DNA from: Synechococcus sp. HK01-R
Lineage (GTDB): Bacteria > Cyanobacteriota > Cyanobacteriia > PCC-6307 > Cyanobiaceae
NCBI RefSeq assembly: GCF_014217855.1
Contig: NZ_CP059059.1
Span: forward strand, 1,736,001 to 1,800,000
Length of the DNA stretch: 64,000 bases
Reading direction: 5' to 3'
Part shown: piece by piece, positions 14,811 to 23,956 of the stretch
Layout: each line of letters opens with the position of its first letter
Numbering within the stretch: position 1 is the first letter of the stretch
Made by a program: the position numbers and the translations under genes
The notes under the pieces: model-generated
What the model was told of the DNA's origin: nothing
Database searches by the model: none
Seen by the model: only the letters and a program-made list of their open reading frames with translations

Positions 14811-15993
14811 GTGCCTTGAACCAGGCCACATAGGCCTGCGGTCCATCGGGAATGCAGACATCCATGCGAAGGGGGTCTTCAGGGTCACTGATGCCCTTCA
14901 GGGATCCATCAGCGAGGGATGGCCGGTCGACCTCGCCGCCGCTGCTGTCCACCAGGACCACCCGGTTGGCTTTGTCGTAGCGGTCGCCGATCTCCTGGAG
15001 CAAGGTCAGAAAGCCCCTGTCGCTGCCGCCCCTCAGCCAACCGGTCCCGGAAGGACAGGGGGTTGAGGTGACCGTGTCTCCGACTCCCACCAGATGGGGC
15101 ATTTGATCCGGGCTGATGCGCTCATGGCAGAGGCTCAACAGGGCTTCATGGTTGTGGGGGGCGGTGCGCACGTTGAAGTCATCGCCCAGGGGAGCGCTGC
15201 CGGTGCGGGCGGCGATGTGACGGTTAATCAGCACCAGCAGCCCCGCCTCTTTGATGGCTCCGCGCAGCATGAACTGGATGTCGGTGCTGCCCACATCGTT
15301 GGGTTCAGCCGGTTTCAATCGCTCTTGCCCCTGGGGATCTCGCCCCAGATTGGGGGCCACATGCAGGAAGAAGGAGTTACCGAGTCCCTGGTTGTCGGCT
15401 GCGGCCATCAGTGCATCCATCAGGGACGCGAGCATCGTCTGCAGCTCTCGCTGCCGGGTCACATCACCTGGAACTCTCGCGAACAGGCTGTTGAGGTTGA
15501 TGGTCGGTGACACCTGAGTGTCGAGAATCGCCCGTTGGATCTCCTGCTTGAGATCCCCAGCTGTTAGCTCCGGCATCAGTGCCGGCAGCCGCTCGGTCAG
15601 GAGCCTCTCCATGCGTTGCGGAACCTCTGCCAGAAACGCCATCTCTTCATCGCTGACCCCAGGGTGGCTGAGGCGGCCGTAGCGGTCCTGGAGCTGCACA
15701 CCTCCAGCGGCGAGGCCAGGGAGGTAGAGACCATCGCGCCCTGGCCGAACACGATCGCCGAGGGCCTGCTCCACCAGCCGGTTCACGCCACGACGTCCCT
15801 CATGTTCTCCATTGGTGAGCACAGCGAAACAGCCGTGCATCTGCGCCACACACTCCACGTAACCGCGATCCATCCTCCGGGTGAGTGGATCTTTCACGAG
15901 ATCCATGCAGACGCCATCGAGGTCTTGCACGATCAGGAGGTCAGAGCTGGCGGCCAGCTCAGCGTTCAAGCAGTCAAGGCTGATTGGTGTCAT
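14773..15993 (-). CDS. stpA: glucosylglycerol-phosphate phosphatase
   Basis: StpA (GgpP) removes phosphate from glucosylglycerol 3-phosphate, the last step in making the compatible solute glucosylglycerol. The 406-residue product opens with LLIVQDLDGVCMDLVKDPLTRR, the HAD-type nucleophile region typical of this family, then AVLTNGEHEGRRGVN and GLYLPGLAAGGVQLQDR, all near copies of the Synechocystis protein as I remember it. The C-terminal MPHLVGVGDTVTSTPCPSG holds the metal-binding acid. No ggpS synthase lies in this window. It follows gst by 4 bases, so the two form an operon. The gene is a good marker of a salt-tolerant cyanobacterium. Confidence 0.93.
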   Translation of the reverse strand: MTPISLDCLNAELAASSDLLIVQDLDGVCMDLVKDPLTRRMDRGYVECVAQMHGCFAVLTNGEHEGRRGVNRLVEQALGDRVRPGRDGLYLPGLAAGGVQLQDRYGRLSHPGVSDEEMAFLAEVPQRMERLLTERLPALMPELTAGDLKQEIQRAILDTQVSPTINLNSLFARVPGDVTRQRELQTMLASLMDALMAAADNQGLGNSFFLHVAPNLGRDPQGQERLKPAEPNDVGSTDIQFMLRGAIKEAGLLVLINRHIAARTGSAPLGDDFNVRTAPHNHEALLSLCHERISPDQMPHLVGVGDTVTSTPCPSGTGWLRGGSDRGFLTLLQEIGDRYDKANRVVLVDSSGGEVDRPSLADGSLKGISDPEDPLRMDVCIPDGPQAYVAWFKALTQARSGAGHAP

Positions 15994-15997
15994 CGAT

Positions 15998-16582
15998 TCA
16001 GCGCGCTCCCATGGCGATCTGATAAGCGGGGCGTTCGCGAACCCGCTCGATCATCGTCTGAATCACCGGGTATGGGCTCAGGTCAATGTCCGGGAAGAAG
16101 ATCGGCAGATAAGCCAGGTAGGCCTGCACAGCACAGTCCGCTGCTCCCCAGCTCTGGCCCACCAGTGGATGGCCTGGGTCGAGTTGGCGGTTCAGCTCAC
16201 CCATGAGGCGTGGGAACTCCCGCTCCCGGTTGCTGGGCACGAACAGGGCGATGGCCAGGGTTGCGTTAGCGAACAGCAGCCATTGGCTGGTGAGAGCCCG
16301 TTCTGCCGCGGAGTGAATGTCGCTGCTGTGCTGTTCTGCAAGATGCAGCAGGATCGCGCCGCTCTCAAACAGTTTCAGGGGCTGTCCATCTGGACCCTGG
16401 AGGCTGTCATCTTCCAGAGCAGGAAGCTTTCCAAACGGGTTGATCGTCAGAAAATCCGGCTGGCGGTGTTCTTGGGCCTGCAGGTCGAGCTCCACCAGGT
16501 TGTAGGGGATGCCCTTCTCCTCCATGTACCAGCGCGGCATCGAGGCGCGGGTGCGTTGACCGCCGTAAAGGGTGAGCGCCAT
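15998..16582 (-). CDS. glutathione S-transferase family protein
   Basis: The 194-residue product has the thioredoxin-like N-terminal domain (MALTLYGGQRTRASMPRWYM, then PFGKLPALEDD with the cis-proline, and LFESGAILLHLAEQ with the Glu-Ser glutathione site) and an all-helical C-terminal domain (SWGAADCAVQAYLAYL). The catalytic residue near the N terminus would be Ser or Thr of TRAS. Substrate unknown. It is directly upstream of stpA in the same operon, although no functional link to solute synthesis is evident. A 62-base gap separates it from the divergent large protein gene at 16645. Confidence 0.9.
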   Translation of the reverse strand: MALTLYGGQRTRASMPRWYMEEKGIPYNLVELDLQAQEHRQPDFLTINPFGKLPALEDDSLQGPDGQPLKLFESGAILLHLAEQHSSDIHSAAERALTSQWLLFANATLAIALFVPSNREREFPRLMGELNRQLDPGHPLVGQSWGAADCAVQAYLAYLPIFFPDIDLSPYPVIQTMIERVRERPAYQIAMGAR

Positions 16583-16644
16583 GGAAACGCGTGTTTAGGG
16601 TGTCGGGGGATCATGGCCCCGAGGCCTCGCGCGCTGCCAGCAGC

Positions 16645-18174
16645 ATGGATACGGCCCTGAAGAGCAACACCTTCTTTCCCCGCAGCCTCGATGCTGAGCC
16701 GATCAGGCGGCGCATCCTGGAGCTCGAGTCCGGCCGCGTCGGTTTCTACAGCGTGGGGCTGTATCCAGCCTCTCTCGCCTACAACTGCGCGATGCAGCAG
16801 GACGAGACCCCCAATCTCCTGCTGGCACCAAGGCCTGGCCGTGATCTGTTCGGGGCCTTCCCCCCAGCGGCCCTTGAGGGCATGGATCCTGCGCATGTCG
16901 ACGCCGTCGAGCGCATGGCGAGCCATTTCAGCGAAGGTCAACGCCTGACCAACACCCTGGCCGACCTCCTTCAGCGCTGTGAACTGGTGGTGCTCAGCGC
17001 TAACAGCAACCATGTGGAGGAGGATCTGGCTGAAGCCTGTCGTCTGCGAGAGGAGCTGGGTCGGGAGCAGGTGGTGCTGGCCTGCCTAGCCGGCTCCTTC
17101 AGCCATGACCACATCGCCAATGAGTCCTATGTGCTTTGTGAGAAGGTTCCGAACCTCGCGTTCTTCTCTGGCTTTCATCGCCATGGGGCCCTGCGCAATC
17201 CCCTCGACAGCTTCACGGCGAACTTCTGCCATCCCAATGCACTCACGGCCCTTCTCGGTGCCCGCATGCTGGACCAGCTTTCACCCAATATTCAGGTCTC
17301 TCCAGGCGTCCACAACATCGAAGGCCAATACATCAAGGCGGCCAAGAACATGTCGTCGGTCTTCGCCGGTTTCGGTTACAGCTTTCACCAGGACAACCCC
17401 GGTGTTTTGCCGACGTTGCTGACCTTATTGCTCGATCAGTGCCTTGATCAGGCCGCCACCGTTTCGATAGCGCGCCGGGATCGCCAGCGGCTTTACAACC
17501 GTCAGCCCTTTCCGCTCACGGAACTCGGCTACGGCGTGCAACGGATCGAAGCGGCTCTGGTGCGCGGTGGTGATATGGAAAAGGTGCGCGATCACACCTT
17601 CGCCCAGCTCACGGCCATGGTGGCCGATGTGCGCGGCAGCATGATGCTTCCGGTCTCGGGAAAACCCACACGCAACTTTCAGGCCGGTCAGGTTCTGGCG
17701 GAAAGGATGCGCAGTGAACAGCGCTGTCCCGCCTCGATGGAAGAGCTGGAGGGGTGGTGCGAGCAGGCCGGTTTACGCAAGGGAGGGCTTGAGGGGCTCA
17801 AGGCTTTGCGTTTCTGGCCTCAGATCGCCCGCAAGTACGCCATTCCCGTGCATGACGCCTCGATGTTGAATTTGCTCTACATGGCGATCTACGGCAACAG
17901 CGCCACCAAGGAGGTGGCCTTCTCGGTGATGACCGACAGCCGCGAACTGTCGAACTACTGCCAGGAGTCCGTACGTCCAACCCATAGCCGTCGCTATGCG
18001 GAGGCCCTTCAGAACCTCGCGCAGCCCGAAGCCATGGATTTGATGGTGAATGCGGTGATTGCCGACAACGCCCGTCGCCTAATCCGCGACGACGCAGTTC
18101 TGGACGACCTAGAAGCCACTGGTGAACCCCCCGCCTACCTGAAGGCGATGAACGTGATCGAAAACGCTCTCTGA
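16645..18174 (+). CDS. large conserved protein resembling glycerol-3-phosphate dehydrogenase
   Basis: The 509-residue product is not a family I can name. The order of blocks recalls NAD-dependent glycerol-3-phosphate dehydrogenase and 6PGDH-fold proteins: a possible dinucleotide region (RVGFYSVGLYPASLAYNCAM), CELVVLSANSNHVEEDL, VVLACLAGSF, then EGQYIKAAKNMSSVFAGF, where the Lys-Asn pair matches the catalytic KN of that family. It is longer than G3PDH (usually about 330), with an extra C-terminal region (HDASMLNLLYMAIYGNSATKEVAF). The GxGxxG motif is not intact. It is divergent from gst-stpA; glucosylglycerol is built on glycerol 3-phosphate, so a role in supplying that precursor is conceivable. 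ATG 16645 was chosen over GTG 16591. Confidence 0.7.
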   Translation: MDTALKSNTFFPRSLDAEPIRRRILELESGRVGFYSVGLYPASLAYNCAMQQDETPNLLLAPRPGRDLFGAFPPAALEGMDPAHVDAVERMASHFSEGQRLTNTLADLLQRCELVVLSANSNHVEEDLAEACRLREELGREQVVLACLAGSFSHDHIANESYVLCEKVPNLAFFSGFHRHGALRNPLDSFTANFCHPNALTALLGARMLDQLSPNIQVSPGVHNIEGQYIKAAKNMSSVFAGFGYSFHQDNPGVLPTLLTLLLDQCLDQAATVSIARRDRQRLYNRQPFPLTELGYGVQRIEAALVRGGDMEKVRDHTFAQLTAMVADVRGSMMLPVSGKPTRNFQAGQVLAERMRSEQRCPASMEELEGWCEQAGLRKGGLEGLKALRFWPQIARKYAIPVHDASMLNLLYMAIYGNSATKEVAFSVMTDSRELSNYCQESVRPTHSRRYAEALQNLAQPEAMDLMVNAVIADNARRLIRDDAVLDDLEATGEPPAYLKAMNVIENAL

Positions 18175-18200
18175 TTGTTCAGCTGCTGGGCAGGAGCCGT

Positions 18201-20891
18201 TCAGTTGTCAGTCAGTTCCACCACCGCATCGGCGATGGGGCGATAGGCATCGGGGTCACAGCTCATCACGATGACTTGCAAGCCCCGCTCGACGGCCTCC
18301 CGCAGCATGGAGAGAACAGCCTGCAGGCGATTGGGGTCGCTGTTGGTGAAGGCGTCATCGAACAGCACCGGAAGGCAGCCGTCATGGCCATGACGCAACA
18401 CATCGGCAATCGCCAACCGCATGGCGGCATTCAGCTGTTCTTTCATGCCGCCGCTGAGATCCTCAAAGGCAAAGGCAAGGCCGTCTCTCTCCAGCCCAAG
18501 GGCTTCGAGCCCCTGTTTCGGGTCGTAGCCAAGTTGAACGCCATCGGCTCCCCGCCTGCCCTCTGGAGGCTTCGTCTGTCTGAGCAGCGGGGTGAGGAAG
18601 TGGTTGATGCTCAGGCGTAAGGGTTCCGTGTAGCGGCTGGAGAGATCGCTTCGGGCCTGTTGGAACAAGCTCAGCAGGTGACGGTGGGCCTCCACGCGCT
18701 GGCGTTCCTGTTGCTCCCTAGCTATGCACTGGTCGAGCCGGGTACGTGCTTCCTCCTCGGCGCCATAGGGATCCGCAAGGCTGAGGGCTTCGCAGCGCTC
18801 CTGAAGAGCACCTCGCTGGGCGCTCAGCTCCTGCAGGCGCTTGCGCAGCAGGCTGTCCTTGTACTCCAGTTCCTTTCCGTCTAAGCCTTCCTCTTGCTCG
18901 AGGGGGATGAGGCGCTTCCGCAGGGCCTGCTCTTGCGCACGCAGGGCTTCCAAGGCCGGATCCAGTGTCGCGAGTTCGCCACTCTGTTCCACCACTTCGG
19001 CGCGCTGCCGACGGCGTGCCTCGGATGCAGCATCCAGGCGCTCCCGGCGCAGCCGACGCTGTTGCAACTCCTGGTCGCTTCTTCGCAGTTCCTGTTCTTG
19101 CTGTCGGCTTTGCTCCCTTGCCAGTCGCAAACTGTCTTGCACCCTCCGGTAGGTGATTCGACATTGCTCCAATGCCTCGCGCAGTGTCGCTTGTGCGTGT
19201 GTTGGAGAGGTGGTGGATGCTGACGGCTCCTCCTCCTGGGATGCCATGGGTTCCTCGAGGGCTTCCAGACGGTCTCGCAGGGTGGCGATCGCCTCAGCTG
19301 GATCCTGCTGATCCTTCGATCCTTGGCGTTGAAGCTGTTCCCCAAGGAACCGATACTCAGCCTCGAGTTTGGTGCGTCGACGCCATTGCTGCTCAGCCTC
19401 AGCCAGGCTGCTCACCCCCAGGGCTTCAAGCCTTTGTGCCTGTCGCCGTTCTAAGGCGGTCCGCTCCTCCACCAGGACCTTGAGATCGCTCCCTCCCCCG
19501 GGGATGACTTCCAGTTCCATCGCCTCGCCGACTTGGAGCCTGAAGGCTTCGCTCAACAGCCGCTCCTCTCCGGTTTCAAGGGGACTGCCATCGATGAGAA
19601 TGCTCTCTTGCGCCCGCAGAAGTTTCACCCGGGTGGCCATCGTCTCCTGACGGATGCGGAGGTGTTCAAGTTGCTTCTCTTGCGCCTGCAGGGCCTTGAG
19701 TTGCTCTTCGCTCAGGCTGATGGTCTGCTTCAACTGCTCCTGCACGGCCTGGAGCTGGTTCTGGAGGGATGATCGCGTGCGTTGCTTGCTCTCCAACTCC
19801 TCCAATTGCGCCGTCAGGTCCTGCCGCTCCTCCCGGCGGCGCAACGACTGGCCACGTTGTTCAAGGCTCTGGCGTTGCAGCTCGAGCTTCTCGAGCTCCA
19901 CTTGCGTCTGTTCGTGCTGTTGGTGTTTCTGCTTCAACGCTCTTTCCATGGGCTCCAGGCCTGCATCGAGCTGCTGGCGTTCCAGGGCTTGCTGTTGTTC
20001 CTCCGCATCGAATTGCATCAAGGCGGCGCGATTGCGTTCCAGCCGTTCCCGTTTCAAGGTCAGCGGTTCGATGGCCTGCTGCAGGGAGCGTCGCTGCTCG
20101 AGGCGCTCGCGGCTTCGCTGCAGAGCTGGGAGCTGTTCTCGTTCAATCGTCTTCATCTCTCCGACGATTCGATCCAGCTCCTCGCTGCTGTCTTCGAAGT
20201 TCTGTCGCTGACGCCGCGCCTCCTCCAGGGTGTTTCGCGCTGCGCTCAGGTCCTGCTGGCATTGCCAGAGCAGGCTGTTTTGGCGCACGCCTCGAGTGCT
20301 GAGGCTGCTTTGAACAAGAAGCTCCAGTTCGTCATGGATGCGTTGATCCAGCGGAGATTGCAGCGCTCCTTCCGCCCGTGCCTCCAGCTGTTCAATCAGG
20401 GCATCGAGGGCATAGTGCTCCGGGCCGCGGCCGAGCAGGTCTTGACCGGCATCTCCCTGCATCACCCAGAGGTGGGCCCAGCGGCTCGGCAGGATCCGGT
20501 TGGCCTGGCGACTGCCGAGGATCTCCTCAACGCCGAGCAGCGTTGCCAGGGTCTCTTCTGCTTCGCTGCCCAACAGGGCTGGCTGACCATCGGACCGCAG
20601 TCGCACGCTGCCACTGCTGCCACTGAAGCGTTTCTGAACAGTCCAGCTCTGATCTCTTGCCTCAAAGCCGACCTCCACTAAGGGATGGCCGGCGTGGAGA
20701 CGAGAGCACAGGGTTTGTACCGCCGCTCCCGTCGCGCTAGCCCGCAGGAACAGACCCCGGTGCATGGCGGTGACCAGGGAGCTCTTTCCACTCTCGTTGG
20801 CGCCGCTGATCAAGGTGAGACCTGGGGCAAAGCTGAGTTCCAGATGGCGATGACGGCGCACGCATTCCAGGCGGCAATGGGTCAAGCGCAT
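18201..20891 (-). CDS. YhaN/SbcC-like coiled-coil ATPase
   Basis: The 896-residue product has split ABC-type ATPase halves around a long coiled coil. The N-terminal Walker A is SGANESGKSSLV near residues 30-41. The C-terminal half has the signature LSGGMKEQLNAAM and the Walker B LPVLFDDAF. The middle is Gln/Glu/Leu/Arg-rich coiled coil. No CxxC zinc hook is present, which fits YhaN-type proteins rather than SbcC or Rad50. The start overlaps the end of the partner phosphoesterase gene by 10 bases, so the two are translated together. The complex probably acts on DNA ends or secondary structures during repair; the exact substrate is unknown. Confidence 0.85.
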   Translation of the reverse strand: MRLTHCRLECVRRHRHLELSFAPGLTLISGANESGKSSLVTAMHRGLFLRASATGAAVQTLCSRLHAGHPLVEVGFEARDQSWTVQKRFSGSSGSVRLRSDGQPALLGSEAEETLATLLGVEEILGSRQANRILPSRWAHLWVMQGDAGQDLLGRGPEHYALDALIEQLEARAEGALQSPLDQRIHDELELLVQSSLSTRGVRQNSLLWQCQQDLSAARNTLEEARRQRQNFEDSSEELDRIVGEMKTIEREQLPALQRSRERLEQRRSLQQAIEPLTLKRERLERNRAALMQFDAEEQQQALERQQLDAGLEPMERALKQKHQQHEQTQVELEKLELQRQSLEQRGQSLRRREERQDLTAQLEELESKQRTRSSLQNQLQAVQEQLKQTISLSEEQLKALQAQEKQLEHLRIRQETMATRVKLLRAQESILIDGSPLETGEERLLSEAFRLQVGEAMELEVIPGGGSDLKVLVEERTALERRQAQRLEALGVSSLAEAEQQWRRRTKLEAEYRFLGEQLQRQGSKDQQDPAEAIATLRDRLEALEEPMASQEEEPSASTTSPTHAQATLREALEQCRITYRRVQDSLRLAREQSRQQEQELRRSDQELQQRRLRRERLDAASEARRRQRAEVVEQSGELATLDPALEALRAQEQALRKRLIPLEQEEGLDGKELEYKDSLLRKRLQELSAQRGALQERCEALSLADPYGAEEEARTRLDQCIAREQQERQRVEAHRHLLSLFQQARSDLSSRYTEPLRLSINHFLTPLLRQTKPPEGRRGADGVQLGYDPKQGLEALGLERDGLAFAFEDLSGGMKEQLNAAMRLAIADVLRHGHDGCLPVLFDDAFTNSDPNRLQAVLSMLREAVERGLQVIVMSCDPDAYRPIADAVVELTDN

Positions 20892-22189
20892 GGGGCCTCC
20901 TTCTGAGCCCTTGGGTTCTCACCGCTCTCCCGTTCGCAGAGACGATGCAGTTCACACAGGGCTGTCTCCAGCAGCGTGACCTGCTCGGGATCGTTGCTTC
21001 GCTCCAGCTCCCCCAGTAACTGCAGCGCCACAGCACTGAGCAAGGGGCCGTCTCGGCGATCCGTCAGCTCACTCAACTCCTCTGCTTGCGGCCTTCGATG
21101 GATGCCTTCCCCGCGGAGACGTAGGTGCAGCAACGATGGCTCCAACTGCTCGAGGCGCTGCGCGAAGGCCTGATGGTCAGCGAGGCTCAGCTGTCCCTCG
21201 AGTTCGAGCCTGATCAGATCCTTGCCCACCCGGCGGCCCACTTGCTGATCCAGCCAGTGCTCCAGTCGCTCCAGGTCGGTGTTGGAGTTGAGCTGCATCT
21301 TGAGGCCATGCCATTGGATGCCGGCGGTTCCCAGAGTCGTGACCTGGGGCGGCCTCTGCCGCTTCAGGTCCACTTGCAAGATCTGTCCGCGTTGCTCAGC
21401 GCTCGAGCGTGAAAAGCGATCGGGTTCGGGGGTGCCGCTGTACCAGCAGCGCTCGCTCACCCGATGGAGAGCATGCCAATCGCCCAGGGCGATGTAGTCG
21501 ACCTCCCGCTCAATCCCGGGCCCGAGCCGGAGACGGTTGCTCTCTGCCCTGCCGCCACCTCCGGCTTCAAGGTCGTCATCGCCACCGTTGAAGCCTTGCA
21601 CTGAGCCATGGGCCAGAACCACACGACTGGAGTCCGAAGGAAGGCTGCTCCAGTCGAGGGCATCGAGCCATGCGGTGGGGCTTTCGCCTTCGTGCTGACG
21701 CAGCAGTGGACAGGGCAGGACCACCAGCTCCGGAAGCTTGATAGGGCGGCGCTCCAGCAGAAGCTGTAGCCCGGGGCAGCGTTGCTGCATCTCCCGTTGC
21801 ACGTCAGTTCGGCGCCAAATGCCACCAGCTCCCCCATGGTCATGGTTGCCGGGAATCACCAGCACCGGGCAGGGGATGGAGGCCATCACCTCCAGCACCT
21901 CCATCACCGTGGCGGTGGGGACGGCAGCGGAATCGAAGAGATCTCCTGCCACCAGCAGTGCATCAGCGTTCTGCCTCTGGGCGTGCTCCGCGATCCGGCT
22001 GATCGCTTCGATCCGCGCCTGTTGCAATCGAATCCGCTTCTGTTGGTCTTCCACCCAGCGGAACGGCTTGCCGATCTGCCAGTCGGCTGTATGCAACAGA
22101 CGGGGCAAGGCAAGCCGTGTGCGGACGTGGCCCCATGCTGCCTGAGGTTCTGACCACTCGCCCCTGGTGTGGCGATGGAATCGCGCCAT
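20882..22189 (-). CDS. YhaO/SbcD-like DNA repair phosphoesterase
   Basis: The 435-residue product carries the Mre11/SbcD-type motifs LLHTADWQIGKPF, LLVAGDLFDSAAVP, VLVIPGNHDHGGAGG, VVLAHGSVQGF and YIALGDWHALHRV, in which the usual GH-x-H is replaced by GDWH. An extended C-terminal region (VGKDLIRLELEGQLSLADHQAF) is typical of the nuclease partner of SbcC/YhaN proteins. The frame is open to 22282 and would overlap the divergent phosphotransferase gene. ATG 22189 is plausible but leaves about 30 residues before the first motif, and a start nearer 22110 is possible. It overlaps the ATPase gene by 10 bases. Confidence 0.85.
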   Translation of the reverse strand: MARFHRHTRGEWSEPQAAWGHVRTRLALPRLLHTADWQIGKPFRWVEDQQKRIRLQQARIEAISRIAEHAQRQNADALLVAGDLFDSAAVPTATVMEVLEVMASIPCPVLVIPGNHDHGGAGGIWRRTDVQREMQQRCPGLQLLLERRPIKLPELVVLPCPLLRQHEGESPTAWLDALDWSSLPSDSSRVVLAHGSVQGFNGGDDDLEAGGGGRAESNRLRLGPGIEREVDYIALGDWHALHRVSERCWYSGTPEPDRFSRSSAEQRGQILQVDLKRQRPPQVTTLGTAGIQWHGLKMQLNSNTDLERLEHWLDQQVGRRVGKDLIRLELEGQLSLADHQAFAQRLEQLEPSLLHLRLRGEGIHRRPQAEELSELTDRRDGPLLSAVALQLLGELERSNDPEQVTLLETALCELHRLCERESGENPRAQKEAPCA

Positions 22190-22218
22190 TCTCCGGATTG
22201 AGACGCATGCGATCACCC

Positions 22219-23373
22219 ATGGCTGAAGGGGCTCTTCATCACGAATCGTCCCTGCAGCAAATCGCCGGGCAGTTTCACCCACCTGAGCGGATCGCTGGGA
22301 TTCAGTCGCTTGGCAGCGGCAATGTCAATGACACGTTTCTGGTTCGGCTGGATGGAGAGGGTGATCCTCCGGCTTTCGTGATGCAGCGCTTGAACACGAC
22401 TGTGTTTGCCAGGCCGGAACTGGTGATGGGCAACTTGCTCACCCTGGGTCGTCATGTGCAGCGCCGTTTGGCGTCCCCACCACCCGAACTCGCAGGTCGG
22501 CGCTGGGAGGTGCCCCGCGTGCTCGCCGCCCGCGGGGAGGCGGGCCATTGGGTGGAACACGATGGCCAGTTCTGGCGATCGATCACCTACATCGGAGCTG
22601 CGACCACCACGGATGTGATCCGTGATGCCAGCCATGCCCGTGAGATCGGCTACGGCCTGGGGATGTTCCACCACCTGATTAGTGACCTACCAGCGGGGGA
22701 GCTGGCCGACACCCTCGAAGGGTTCCATGTTACGCCAGCGTACCTGTCTCGTTACGATGCCGTGCTGTCTTGCTGCTCGGTCGATGGAGCGTCCGAGCCC
22801 AGGTTGCAGCAGGCTCTCGAGCATGTGGAGCGCAGGCGTGTGGGGGTGGATGTGTTGGAGGCTGCCTGTGCTCGAGGCGAGCTTCAACGTCGTCCCATCC
22901 ACGGTGATCCGAAGATCAACAACGTCATGATCGATGAGAGCAATGGCCAGGCCGTTGGCTTGATCGACCTCGATACGGTCAAGCCTGGCCTGATCCATTA
23001 CGACATTGGTGACTGTCTGCGCTCCTGTTGCAATGCCGCCGGAGAGGAAACCCTCGACCTCGCCTCCGTGCGCTTTGATCTCTCGCTGTGTCGTTCCATC
23101 CTCGATGGCTATCTCGCCATTGGTCGCTCTTTTTTGACGGATGCCGATCTGCGTTATCTCCCCGATTGCATCCGCCTGATTCCCTTCGAGCTGGGTCTCC
23201 GCTTCCTGACGGATCATCTCGAGGGCGACATTTATTTCCGTACGGAGCGGCCTGAGCACAACCTCGACCGCGCGCTTGTGCAGTTCGCCCTCACCGAGTC
23301 GATCGAAAGCCAGTGGGACGCGATTTCAGATCTAGTCCAGGCATCGATCAGCGCCTGTCCTGTCCGCTCCTGA
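22219..23373 (+). CDS. APH-family sugar kinase-like phosphotransferase
   Basis: The 384-residue product has a protein-kinase-like fold with aminoglycoside-phosphotransferase motifs: GSGNVNDTFLV (nucleotide loop), PAFVMQRLNTTVF (Lys equivalent replaced in the loop context), the catalytic block RPIHGDPKINNVMID near residue 230, and VGLIDLDTVKPGLIHYDIGDCLRS (metal-binding DxD). The arrangement resembles N-acetylhexosamine 1-kinase and related sugar kinases. ATG 22219 or 22207 are both possible. It is divergent from the YhaO-like gene and followed after one base by a DOMON-like gene, with which it is likely cotranscribed. Natural substrate unknown. Confidence 0.8.
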   Translation: MAEGALHHESSLQQIAGQFHPPERIAGIQSLGSGNVNDTFLVRLDGEGDPPAFVMQRLNTTVFARPELVMGNLLTLGRHVQRRLASPPPELAGRRWEVPRVLAARGEAGHWVEHDGQFWRSITYIGAATTTDVIRDASHAREIGYGLGMFHHLISDLPAGELADTLEGFHVTPAYLSRYDAVLSCCSVDGASEPRLQQALEHVERRRVGVDVLEAACARGELQRRPIHGDPKINNVMIDESNGQAVGLIDLDTVKPGLIHYDIGDCLRSCCNAAGEETLDLASVRFDLSLCRSILDGYLAIGRSFLTDADLRYLPDCIRLIPFELGLRFLTDHLEGDIYFRTERPEHNLDRALVQFALTESIESQWDAISDLVQASISACPVRS

Positions 23374-23374
23374 C

Positions 23375-23956
23375 ATGGCCCGCCATTCCGTGATGGTGCG
23401 TCAGGTCTGCTCTTTGCATCCCTTTGCATCAGAACTGAGTCCGACCCTCTCCATCCGTGTCGAGTTTGTCTGGAGAGAGTCCGGCCAGCTTGAGCTCAGC
23501 TTTGGTCTTCGCCCGTTGCTGCCCAGTGGCGATCTGGAGGAGCTCTTGTTACCCCCGCTCCAACCGACCCCTCAACGTCGGGATGATCTCTGGCAGCACA
23601 CTTGTTTTGAGGCCTTTCTCGGTTTACCCGGAAGCCCTTGCTACTGGGAGCTCAATGTCTCCCCCTCCGGCGACTGGAACCTTTATGCCTTTGACGCCTA
23701 CCGGGTGCGACGGGAACCTGTTGATGTGCCGTTGGCTGTCGAACAACCACCCTCGCTCACCCTCCAGCGCGGCCTCCGCGATCTTCGCGGCGATATCCAG
23801 CTTCCCCTGCACCCCTGGTGGCCTCCAGGAGTGCAGCCCGAGCTCGGTCTTGCCATGGTGGTGGAGGAACGGGATGGTCGCTTGAGCACCTGGGCCCTTC
23901 GCCATCCAGCGGAGCAGGCTGATTTCCACGACCGTCGCGCCTTTCTGTCGTTCTGA
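23375..23956 (+). CDS. DOMON-like domain protein
   Basis: The 193-residue product matches the cyanobacterial DOMON-like pattern: an N-terminal LHPFASELSPTLSIRVEFVWRE, a centre with DDLWQHTCFEAFLGLPGSPCYWELNVSPSGDWNLYAFDAYR, and a closing STWALRHPAEQADFHDRRAFL. DOMON folds often bind heme or sugars. No signal peptide is visible, so it is probably cytosolic. It starts one base past the stop of the kinase-like gene and is followed after 17 bases by a lytic transglycosylase gene. A role in sugar handling would fit the kinase neighbour; this is inference only. Confidence 0.75.
   Translation: MARHSVMVRQVCSLHPFASELSPTLSIRVEFVWRESGQLELSFGLRPLLPSGDLEELLLPPLQPTPQRRDDLWQHTCFEAFLGLPGSPCYWELNVSPSGDWNLYAFDAYRVRREPVDVPLAVEQPPSLTLQRGLRDLRGDIQLPLHPWWPPGVQPELGLAMVVEERDGRLSTWALRHPAEQADFHDRRAFLSF

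Noticed and set aside
19782-20681. 299-residue plus-strand frame inside the YhaN-like gene
   Set aside because: Leu/Gln-rich antisense of a coiled coil; no domain recognisable.
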